64,000 nucleotides of DNA from CAZKYX01 sp964557125 (lineage in GTDB: Bacteria > Patescibacteriota > Microgenomatia > Levybacterales > GWA1-39-11): assembly GCA_964557125.1 (NCBI GenBank), contig CAZKYX010000001.1, positions 42,593 through 106,592 of the forward strand. The letters are read 5' to 3'. The notes below the pieces were generated by a model. The model ran no database searches, was not told the DNA's origin, and saw only the letters and a program-made list of their open reading frames with translations. Both the position numbers and the translations under genes were made by a program. Of this stretch, positions 48,406-55,001 are shown one piece after another. The first letter of the stretch is position 1. Each line of letters starts with the position of its first letter.

Positions 48406-49728
48406 ATGGCAGTTGTCAGAATTCCTCCACATGATATTGAGGCAGAACAAGCAGTTCTGGGAGCCATCCTGATAGATAAGGATGCAATGATTACGGTCAG
48501 TCAGCTTATTATTGCAGATAATTTTTACGACGAACGACATAGAAATATATATGATGCCATGCTTTCGCTTTACGAAGAAAGAAGCCCCATTGATTTGCTC
48601 ACGCTAACAAGTGTTCTGAAGAAAAAAAAGGTTTACGAAAAAGTAGGAGGGAGCTCTTACCTTTCGTCCCTAACAAATATTGTCCCGACAGCTGCCAATA
48701 GTGAATACTATGCCCAAACGATACGGGAAAAATATGTGAGGCGTTCTCTTATTCAGATAAGCGCTGAGGTAACTGATAGTGCCTTTACTGAAGATAAAGA
48801 GGCAAATGAAATTCTCAACAATGCCGAGCAGAACATTTTTAAAATTTCCCAAGAGCATGTAAAGCAGGGGTTTATCCATATAAAAGAAACACTTGCTGAA
48901 AGCTTTGATAGACTAGAAGAACTTCAAAAAACAGGCGTAGGACTGAGAGGGGTTGAAACAGGATTTGTGGATTTAGATAACCTTCTTTCTGGACTTCAGG
49001 CTTCCAATTTGATAATTCTTGCAGCAAGACCTGGACAGGGAAAAACAGCATTTGTAATTAATATCGCGCAACACGTAAGTATTGCGAATAAACAGCCGGT
49101 TGGAGTTTTTTCACTTGAAATGAGCAAAGAAGAATTGGTAGACAGACTTCTTGTATCGCAAAGTGATATTGATGCATGGAGGCTTAAGACCGGGAAATTA
49201 ACGGACGATGATTTTGAAAAACTATCTGTTGCTATGGGTCAGCTCGCAGAAGCACCTATATTTATTGATGATACCCCTGGACTTTCTATTCCAGAGATGA
49301 GAACTAAGGCGAGAAGATTGCAAGCAGAGCACGACCTGAAGCTTCTCATTGTCGACTATTTGCAGCTTGCCAATCCTGGGAAGAAATTTGAAAATAGAGT
49401 AAATGAGGTTAGTTATATCTCCCAAAGTCTAAAGAATATGGCAAGAGAGCTGAAAATTCCTGTAATTGGAGTCAGTCAGCTTTCCCGCGCCGTAGAGCAA
49501 AGAGGTGGGGGAAAGCCTCAGCTTGCTGATCTTCGTGAATCAGGAGCCATCGAGCAGGATGCTGACGTTGTTATGTTCTTGTATTCGCCAGATGAAGAGT
49601 TCACGTCGCAAAGAATAGTAAATGTTTTGGTTGCAAAGCACAGAAATGGGCCGGTTGGGGAGAAAGAGCTACTCTTTAGAGGCGACAGAATTAGATTTTA
49701 TAACGTTGAGCACTCCACAAAAGTATAA
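48406..49728 (+). CDS. dnaB: Replicative DNA helicase
   Basis: 440 aa. The N-terminal domain begins PPHDIEAEQAVLGAILID; the RecA-like motor has Walker A ARPGQGKTAF near residue 208, EMSKEELVDRLL (H1a), LIVDYLQL (Walker B) and the DLRESGAIEQDADVVMFL segment. It unwinds DNA at the fork. No intein or insert is seen. Confidence 0.96.
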   Translation: MAVVRIPPHDIEAEQAVLGAILIDKDAMITVSQLIIADNFYDERHRNIYDAMLSLYEERSPIDLLTLTSVLKKKKVYEKVGGSSYLSSLTNIVPTAANSEYYAQTIREKYVRRSLIQISAEVTDSAFTEDKEANEILNNAEQNIFKISQEHVKQGFIHIKETLAESFDRLEELQKTGVGLRGVETGFVDLDNLLSGLQASNLIILAARPGQGKTAFVINIAQHVSIANKQPVGVFSLEMSKEELVDRLLVSQSDIDAWRLKTGKLTDDDFEKLSVAMGQLAEAPIFIDDTPGLSIPEMRTKARRLQAEHDLKLLIVDYLQLANPGKKFENRVNEVSYISQSLKNMARELKIPVIGVSQLSRAVEQRGGGKPQLADLRESGAIEQDADVVMFLYSPDEEFTSQRIVNVLVAKHRNGPVGEKELLFRGDRIRFYNVEHSTKV

Positions 49729-49735
49729 TGTTGGG

Positions 49736-49790
49736 TTGCAGGTTGCAGGTTGCAGGTTGCAGGTTGCAGGTTGCAGGTTGCAGGTTGCAG
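49736..49790. repeat. (TTGCAGG)7.9 heptamer array
   Basis: Seven exact TTGCAGG units plus six bases of an eighth, the longest and most regular array in the window. It fills the space between dnaB and tRNA-Ala, ending 4 nt before the tRNA. Confidence 0.95.
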
Positions 49791-49794
49791 CGCT

Positions 49795-49868
49795 GGGCCT
49801 ATGGTTCAGTGGTAGAACATAGCATTCGCATTGCTAAGACGCCAGTTCGATTCTGGCTAGGTCCACCA
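49795..49868 (+). tRNA. tRNA-Ala(CGC)
   Basis: 74 nt. Acceptor stem GGGCCTA/TAGGTCC includes the G3-U70 wobble pair that specifies alanine. D arm GTTC/GAAC, anticodon stem TAGCA/TGCTA with loop TTCGCAT (anticodon CGC), T arm GCCAG/CTGGC with TTCGATT. The 3' CCA is encoded. Confidence 0.93.
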
Positions 49869-49918
49869 TTCTTCGCTTTTTTAAGTAAGTCTCGGAGTTT
49901 TAATCCCCTCACTTGAGC

Positions 49919-49947
49919 TTGACAAGCCTCAGAATATATCCTATAAT
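49919..49947 (+). promoter_or_regulatory. Consensus promoter upstream of 50008
   Basis: TTGACA (49919-49924), 17-bp spacer, TATAAT (49942-49947): a perfect sigma-70 promoter. The leader of about 54 nt contains CTAAG/CTTAG hairpin arms and a six-codon mini-ORF (ATG at 49982) that ends at the Shine-Dalgarno site. Confidence 0.8.
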
Positions 49948-50007
49948 ACGTAGTTCGCTAAGATAGGCTTAGTGAATTAGTATGCACTTTCACAGGAGGT
50001 AGTCAGG

Positions 50008-50376
50008 ATGCGTTGCACTCAACTCCAAGGGCTCACCGAGTGGTCCCTCAACTTCGTGAATGGCCAACAGCAGTTGGTTTACACGGAGAAAACGATTCGT
50101 GTGTACCCTGATGGACGAGAAGAAGAGATGCTTCCGAAAGAGGTTCTGGCTTCGGTAGTTCAGCAGGTTCCAAGCGGAAAGAGTTTTACGGGGATGTTCC
50201 CTGACGAAGTTTATCCGCACTATCGATACATCTTCCCTGATGGGAAGGTGTACGAAGATGCCGTGCAGGCAAGTCCATGGTCTTCAGGGCCAGTCATATT
50301 TCTCGCCCTTCGGGATGAGAATGGAGACTGGGTTCCAGAATCGCTCTGGCCCCAAGAGGCTGTAGACTTCGCCTAG
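50008..50376 (+). CDS. Hypothetical protein, 122 aa, probably acquired
   Basis: Soluble beta-rich protein with two similar segments, IRVYPDGREEEMLPKEV and YIFPDGKVYEDAVQ; not recognised. It differs from its neighbours in higher GC, a canonical AGGAGG 11 nt before the ATG and a perfect consensus promoter, all pointing to foreign origin or unusually high expression. A strong hairpin follows the stop. Confidence 0.6.
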   Translation: MRCTQLQGLTEWSLNFVNGQQQLVYTEKTIRVYPDGREEEMLPKEVLASVVQQVPSGKSFTGMFPDEVYPHYRYIFPDGKVYEDAVQASPWSSGPVIFLALRDENGDWVPESLWPQEAVDFA

Positions 50377-50384
50377 GTAGGCAC

Positions 50385-50422
50385 CAAAAAAGCGCGTGGT
50401 AGACACAGGTCTTCCACGCGCT
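50385..50422 (-). terminator. Intrinsic terminator of the 50435 gene (possibly bidirectional)
   Basis: Stem AGCGCGTGG/CCACGCGCT (50391-50399 with 50414-50422). Read leftwards it is followed by TTTTTT, the standard form. Read rightwards it follows the 50008 gene but lacks a U run. Confidence 0.85.
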
Positions 50423-50434
50423 CCACACAAATTC

Positions 50435-50824
50435 CTAAACTTTTATTCCTTTTCTCTTCAATTGTTTTGCTTTCTTCTGAGAGTGTTCTTCGCATCTAAA
50501 TTCTGGGTACCTGTCTTTTGTTCTATCATAGTTGTCTGTTTTGACGAGTCTATATCCACGACACAATTTTCCACAGTCAGCGCATCTAACATTTTCCTTT
50601 ACTTCCCAAGAAGAAGCCAGTGTCTTTGAAGTAAAAATAAAGCTATCTACCCAGAAAAAGATAAGTCCGCCAATAAAATTGGCAATAGTTGCGGCAATCC
50701 AGTCCTCCCTAGTTCCAAACATTGATGAGGAGTGCTTAAAATATGCAACAATGGGGGCGAGTAGGGGGGTGGATAGCTGCCACCTCACAAGATAGAGGGC
50801 GTAGCGCTTGTAATTAATTTTCAT
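50435..50824 (-). CDS. Membrane protein with C-terminal zinc-ribbon-like domain, 129 aa
   Basis: From ATG 50824 (MKINYKRY): hydrophobic segments around residues 20-30 and 45-62, then a cytosolic domain with RCADCGKLCRG and a later FRCEEHS that could bind zinc. TATAAT at 50837-50832 (minus strand) ends 7 nt before this ATG; the upstream in-frame start at 50842 lies beyond that box. A GtrA-like membrane origin is possible but not certain. Confidence 0.6.
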   Translation of the reverse strand: MKINYKRYALYLVRWQLSTPLLAPIVAYFKHSSSMFGTREDWIAATIANFIGGLIFFWVDSFIFTSKTLASSWEVKENVRCADCGKLCRGYRLVKTDNYDRTKDRYPEFRCEEHSQKKAKQLKRKGIKV

Positions 50825-50942
50825 CACAAAGATTATAACCACATTATTAAATTAATTGATAGTGATGAACCGTAATTCTCATTACATCCATATTATTTTT
50901 AGGTGATTACAATGAGAGAAAAGTGACGTATAATGTATGATT

Positions 50943-51791
50943 ATGAAAGAAAGCAGTCCAATAAAAAGAATCTCACAAACCGTTCGACTTGAAATTGCAA
51001 AAAGAGGCGCAAAGCTATATAGCTTTGAAGATAATGAAAATCATATAGATAAATTTGCAGAAATGATTTCTGATAAATTCCCAGTTGTTTATTTCAATCA
51101 TCAAAGCCACATAGACATTGGTCCAATGATGGAAGCAGCTGACAGACTAAATGCACGACTAGAAAAGCCTCTTCACTACAATCTTCCTGTCGCAATTTCT
51201 ATTAAAAAAGAACAGGGAGAGATGATTGGAAATTATTATGCTGCATTTTCGCCTCTCGTTGAGAAGCACAACATAAAAATTCTTGAAGTTGCACGCAAGA
51301 AAGATAGGGCACTCTATGGCTTGGAGGAAACTGAGGAAACAATTGACGAGTTAGACAAAACTGTTTTTACAGACAAAGGAGTTGTTATGTTCCCAGAGGG
51401 TACAACTACAAGCGGTAAGCTAAACAAGAAAACTGGAGAGAGAAACGGGATAGTTGAGATACGAAACAGACAGCTTTCGAGTATGACGCGTACAAGCACA
51501 AGAGAGGCTGATAAGCAGGTGGCATATCTTCCAATTGCTCTCAATGGGGGGTATAGAATTTTTGATACTAGCCGCAACAAAATTCCATTAAATGCTTACA
51601 TGAATATGGCATTGAATGAAATCCCTTTTGTGCATAGAATACTTGCAACGGCACGTGTTGGAAGTCCATTCACGAGTACTTATATGATTGAGAGTGGTGT
51701 GGATATTGATAATGATGGGGAGGTAAATACGTACCTTATGAAAAAGATTGCGAGCATGTTGCCATTCGAGATGCGAGGATACTACAAATAA
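50943..51791 (+). CDS. PlsC-like acyltransferase
   Basis: 282 aa. NHQSHID (residues about 52-58) is the catalytic HxxxxD motif of glycerolipid acyltransferases and VVMFPEGTTTSGKL near 146 is the FPEG substrate motif. It probably acylates a lysophospholipid or related lipid at the membrane. ATG 50943 is preferred to 50937: TATAAT (50929-50934) ends 8 nt before it. Confidence 0.8.
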   Translation: MKESSPIKRISQTVRLEIAKRGAKLYSFEDNENHIDKFAEMISDKFPVVYFNHQSHIDIGPMMEAADRLNARLEKPLHYNLPVAISIKKEQGEMIGNYYAAFSPLVEKHNIKILEVARKKDRALYGLEETEETIDELDKTVFTDKGVVMFPEGTTTSGKLNKKTGERNGIVEIRNRQLSSMTRTSTREADKQVAYLPIALNGGYRIFDTSRNKIPLNAYMNMALNEIPFVHRILATARVGSPFTSTYMIESGVDIDNDGEVNTYLMKKIASMLPFEMRGYYK

Positions 51792-51796
51792 ATTCA

Positions 51797-51831
51797 AATT
51801 TTTAATTTTTAATTTCTAATTTCTAATAGAG
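51797..51831. repeat. Heptamer spacer (TTAATTT/CTAATTT)
   Basis: Units TTAATTT, TTAATTT, CTAATTT, CTAATAG in the convergent spacer between the acyltransferase and the cobalamin-binding gene. Confidence 0.7.
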
Positions 51832-52260
51832 TTATGTTTGGGGTTTTTTGGTGTTTTCGAAAATATATTCAACGATATCATTCGTGTTAGTTCCCGGAGT
51901 GAATACTTTGTGAACACCCATATCTTTTAAAAGCTGCATATCTGCATCGGGAATAATACCGCCAACAAGAAGTAAAATATCATTATTTTCGGGGAATACC
52001 TCTCTAAGTCTAAGTCCTTCAACTATTTTTCCAAGATGTTCTAAATGGGAGCCTGAAAGGATACTTATCCCAAGAACGTCTGCCTTTTTTTCAATTGCCA
52101 TTTCAACAATTGCGTCAGGTGTGTGTCGTATGCCCGTATAGACAACATTCATCTCGGCTTCTTTAAGAGCCCGCGCGACAACTTTTGCACCTCTATCGTG
52201 ACCATCAAGCCCGGGTTTTGCAATAATTACTTTTGGATATCCAACTTCTCGTTCTGTCAT
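51832..52260 (-). CDS. Stand-alone cobalamin-binding domain protein
   Basis: 142 aa, equal to the B12-binding C-terminal domain of methylmalonyl-CoA mutase. AKPGLDGHDRGAKVV holds the DxHxxG motif whose His ligates cobalt; LGISILSGSH and VGGIIPDADMQLL are the other nucleotide-loop contacts. No mutase catalytic subunit or other B12 enzyme is in the window, so the partner must be encoded elsewhere or the protein has a carrier or sensor role. Confidence 0.85.
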   Translation of the reverse strand: MTEREVGYPKVIIAKPGLDGHDRGAKVVARALKEAEMNVVYTGIRHTPDAIVEMAIEKKADVLGISILSGSHLEHLGKIVEGLRLREVFPENNDILLLVGGIIPDADMQLLKDMGVHKVFTPGTNTNDIVEYIFENTKKPQT

Positions 52261-52295
52261 ATTGTTCTTTGCAAATCGATTATACCATTACAATA

Positions 52296-52323
52296 TTGAC
52301 AATGTTTTTGCGAGTGCTATAGT
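52296..52323 (+). promoter_or_regulatory. Promoter before 52337
   Basis: TTGACA (52296-52301), 16-bp spacer, TATAGT (52318-52323), 13 nt to the ATG. Confidence 0.6.
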
Positions 52324-52336
52324 GATGGTATAGATT

Positions 52337-52813
52337 ATGGAAAGACCACAACGAGTGTTCCGTTTCCCCGTGTTCATTCGAGACATTCATGCGGTAAGAC
52401 GCAAATCCCGAGAAGAAGTAGAAGCCATAAAAGGTGAGATTCATGATGAATGTGGCGCTGAAATTGTTCCCGCAATGTTTGATATAGATATCGATTTGGA
52501 TTCCAGTGACGATCCTGATCATCCAGTGGAGCTTGCCATGCACGGCATCTATGCAAGGCAGTGCATTTGTCCGGAACAAGAAGACTTTGAAGAAGTACCC
52601 CACAGAAGGGCAGAGTTAACGGAAGGAACCCTTTCATTTATTAAACAAAAATGGGATGAGGAATGCGGTATTGTTGGTGCTTCTCGGTTGTTAACAGGTA
52701 AACCTTATTTAAGGGAATACAAGGAGCAAGTGCTACCGCTACACCGTGTAGATGGAGAAATTCTTATCTGGAATGACTATACCCACAAATTAAGATTCGG
52801 TTCTAAGAAATAA
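52337..52813 (+). CDS. Hypothetical protein, 158 aa
   Basis: Soluble acidic protein; no recognised domain. Two cysteines lie in a short ARQCICPEQ segment. The C-terminal half is polar and likely alpha/beta. Divergent from the cobalamin-binding gene with a short shared promoter region. Confidence 0.6.
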   Translation: MERPQRVFRFPVFIRDIHAVRRKSREEVEAIKGEIHDECGAEIVPAMFDIDIDLDSSDDPDHPVELAMHGIYARQCICPEQEDFEEVPHRRAELTEGTLSFIKQKWDEECGIVGASRLLTGKPYLREYKEQVLPLHRVDGEILIWNDYTHKLRFGSKK

Positions 52814-52841
52814 TTATTTTCCTCGATTAACCAATTTTCTG

Positions 52842-52999
52842 TGCCGTGGGAGGGAGTCGGACCCTCATGACCTTGCGACCATTAGTTTTTGAGACTAACG
52901 CGTATATCCGCCTCGTCTCGCACGCTCAACTTCATCGAGACGGGCCATTTCCGCCTCGTCTCGCATGCTTGACTCAGCGAGACGGGCCGCCACAACAAT
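52842..52999 (-). pseudogene. tRNA-Leu pseudogene with two palindromic insertions
   Basis: Bases 52842-52906 match the intact tRNA-Leu at 53020-53085 almost exactly (3' acceptor, T arm, variable arm, anticodon arm). The D-arm side is broken by two insertions of about 38 and 36 bp, each carrying CGTCTCG/CGAGACG arms (52914-52920 with 52936-52942; 52957-52963 with 52978-52984). Deleting both restores the normal order CGTATA, CCATTTCCGCC. The 5' acceptor strand is degenerate, so the gene is probably dead. Confidence 0.75.
52907..52991. repeat. Two hairpin elements inside the tRNA-Leu copy
   Basis: Both elements have the plan CCGCC-TCGTCTCG-loop-CGAGACGGG-CC, with loops of different sequence. 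CCGCC occurs at the borders, as a target duplication would leave. Spacing from one element to the next is 43 bp. Confidence 0.7.
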
Positions 53000-53000
53000 A

Positions 53001-53119
53001 TGTTTCATAAGTAAATATGTGCCGCGGGAGGGAGTCGGACCCTCATGACCTTGCGACCATTAGTTTTTGAGACTAACGCGTATACCATTCCGCCACCGCG
53101 GCCCACTACTTATGAAACA
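53001..53119. repeat. 12-bp inverted repeat flanking intact tRNA-Leu
   Basis: TGTTTCATAAGT (53001-53012) and ACTTATGAAACA (53108-53119) are perfect reverse complements enclosing the tRNA gene. The right arm overlaps the end of the GIY-YIG gene. Confidence 0.75.
53020..53102 (-). tRNA. tRNA-Leu(CAA)
   Basis: 83 nt, class II with a long variable arm. Acceptor GCCGCGG/CCGCGGC, anticodon stem TTAGT/ACTAA with loop CTCAAAA (anticodon CAA), variable arm GGTCGCAAGGTC, T arm GAGGG/CCCTC around TCCGACT. Discriminator A73. CCA is not encoded. Confidence 0.92.
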
Positions 53120-53354
53120 AATTTTTCTTTATCCACATTCTTCCAGCTCTAGATTTAAAGTATTTTTCTTTGACAATCGTTTCTTGTTCTGTTTTAAAAG
53201 ACTCTGTATGTAAAAATGACCAATCATTATACTTTTTGGTATATATGCTTTTACCACTGTTATGCTCTTTAAGTCTTCGAACTAAGTTATCTGTATGTCC
53301 TACGTAAGTTTTATTATTACCTGAGCTTAATATAATATAAACGTAGAAGAGCAT
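53106..53354 (-). CDS. GIY-YIG nuclease domain protein (UPF0213-like)
   Basis: 82 aa, one GIY-YIG domain: FYVYIILSSGNNKTYVGHT, NLVRRLKEHNSGKS with the catalytic Arg, and KTEQETIVKEKYFKSRAGR with the Glu. It is a diverged paralogue of the protein at 38519. It ends 4 nt upstream of the intact tRNA-Leu and 110 bp from the tRNA copy that carries palindromic insertions. Confidence 0.88.
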   Translation of the reverse strand: MLFYVYIILSSGNNKTYVGHTDNLVRRLKEHNSGKSIYTKKYNDWSFLHTESFKTEQETIVKEKYFKSRAGRMWIKKNLFHK

Positions 53355-53422
53355 CGGTGTAACTTCTTTGACTTTTGAACCTATCTATTATATACTTTCG
53401 ACAACTTCTAAACAAGAATTAT

Positions 53423-54397
53423 ATGAAAATTCAAGAAATTTATCAGTTAGCAATTGAAATGGGAATGAAAGCAGACCCACGTGGTGTTGCCGGTGCCAAA
53501 AAAGTTCTGGAGAAAGCTAAGAAAGAGCAGAAAGAACTCACCGAAAAAAAGAAAAAGTTTTTTGATAAAGAAACACTCACAAACCCCTATTCTGATACAC
53601 GTATCATGTTTGGTAATCCAAGCAAAGACATCAAAAGAGTGATGGCTGGAATTGACGCTTCCGCTGCTGAAATTCTTATCGCAGACAGGCTAACAGAAAA
53701 GGCCCATTCGGCAGGCTCAGGGAAGGGCATAGACATGGTGATTTCACATCATCCAACTGGACATGCTCTTGCAAGTCTTGATGAGGTTATGGATGTCCAA
53801 GTGGACATGTATGCACAAGCAGGTGTACCTGAAAATATTGCACATGCGCTTTTTGAAGAAAGAAAATCACACGTAAGACGAGGAATTGGGCCACTTAATC
53901 ATGCTCAAGCTGTAGATGCTGCGAGACTTTTAGATGTGCCACTTATGGCAATTCATACCGTTTGGGATAATTTGGGAAATGATTTCATGAATAAGAATAT
54001 TGAGAACAAAAAGTTTGAAAATGTTGGAGCAGTCCTTGAAGCAATAAATGAGATACCGGAATTTACTGAAGCAATAATGGGTAAGTCTGGCCCTTCAATT
54101 GTATCCGGTAGCCCAACAGCAAGAACAGGGAAAGTCGTAGTAAGTTTTACAGGTGGAACAAATCCTTCAAAGCAACTCTACATTGAAATGGCAAAGGCTG
54201 GAGTTGGAACCATTGTTGAGATGCATGTTCCTGAAGATGCAGTGCAAGAACTTCGAAAAATGCACGTAAATGTTATTGACTGTGGACACATGGCAGCAGA
54301 TTCTATTGGTGCAAACCTTTTCCTAGATGCTTTAGAGAAAAAGGGAGTAGAAGTTATCCCATGCTCCGGCCTCATTAGGGTAAAGAGATCAAAATAG
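53423..54397 (+). CDS. NIF3-like dinuclear metal-centre protein
   Basis: 324 aa from ATG 53423 (MKIQEIYQL); the frame continues upstream to a TTG at 53375, which is less likely. MVISHHPTGHAL near residue 110 and DCGHMAADSIGANLF near 290 supply the His/Asp ligands expected of the NIF3/YbgI family. The cellular role of the family is unsettled (metal-dependent hydrolase). Confidence 0.8.
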   Translation: MKIQEIYQLAIEMGMKADPRGVAGAKKVLEKAKKEQKELTEKKKKFFDKETLTNPYSDTRIMFGNPSKDIKRVMAGIDASAAEILIADRLTEKAHSAGSGKGIDMVISHHPTGHALASLDEVMDVQVDMYAQAGVPENIAHALFEERKSHVRRGIGPLNHAQAVDAARLLDVPLMAIHTVWDNLGNDFMNKNIENKKFENVGAVLEAINEIPEFTEAIMGKSGPSIVSGSPTARTGKVVVSFTGGTNPSKQLYIEMAKAGVGTIVEMHVPEDAVQELRKMHVNVIDCGHMAADSIGANLFLDALEKKGVEVIPCSGLIRVKRSK

Positions 54398-54430
54398 CTA
54401 AAACCTACAACCTACAACCTATAACCTAAT
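54398..54430. repeat. (CTAAAAC)(CTACAAC)2(CTATAAC) heptamer tract
   Basis: Four units in register between the NIF3-like gene and efp, same family as 47200-47239. Confidence 0.9.
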
Positions 54431-54434
54431 AAAT

Positions 54435-54989
54435 ATGTCATCAGTTACACTTCTCAGAAACGGTTCAACTTACGAAGAGGATGGAATAATTTATCAAGTG
54501 CTTTCGTATGAGCATATTAAAATGGGGCGAGGTAGTGCCAACATCAAGCTTAAAGTAAAAAATCTTGCGAATGGTTCAACAGTTGAAAAGAGTTACATCA
54601 ATGGCGCAAATGTGAAAGATATTTATCTTGAAAATCGACAATTGCAATTTTTATATAAGGACTCTGAAAAGGCGTATTTCATGGACACAAGAACGTATGA
54701 GCAAGTAGATGCTCCGCTCTCAAAATTAGAAGGACATGACTATTTAGTCGAAGGAGAGGATGCGTTTGTTCAGTTTCACGATGGTCAGGCGCTCTCACTC
54801 CAACTTTCCCCAAAAGTGACTCTAAAAGTGAAGGATACAGCTCCTGGGGTAAAAGGAAATAGCGCATCCAATGTCTATAAGGATGCGGTTCTTGAGAATG
54901 ATATGAAAGTGAGAGTTCCATTATTCATAAATATCGGTGACAGTGTGGTTGTAGACACTCGGGATGGAAGTTATACTAAGAGAGCTTAG
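54435..54989 (+). CDS. efp: Elongation factor P
   Basis: 184 aa with three beta-barrel domains, relieving stalling at polyproline. The tip of domain I, normally PGKG or similar, reads KMGRGSANIKLK, so the modified position is Arg and the preceding Pro is Met. No earP, epmA or ymfI-like modification gene is visible nearby. MFS and membrane genes follow closely. Confidence 0.93.
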   Translation: MSSVTLLRNGSTYEEDGIIYQVLSYEHIKMGRGSANIKLKVKNLANGSTVEKSYINGANVKDIYLENRQLQFLYKDSEKAYFMDTRTYEQVDAPLSKLEGHDYLVEGEDAFVQFHDGQALSLQLSPKVTLKVKDTAPGVKGNSASNVYKDAVLENDMKVRVPLFINIGDSVVVDTRDGSYTKRA

Positions 54990-55001
54990 TACATTCCTTT
55001 C

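Noticed and set aside
49736..49790. CRISPR array
   Set aside because: The array is a 7-bp direct repeat without spacers, and no cas gene is present in the window.
52842..52999. tRNA-Leu with a self-splicing or archaeal-type intron
   Set aside because: The insertions are in the D arm, not the anticodon loop, are far too short for a group I intron, and the 5' acceptor strand is degenerate.
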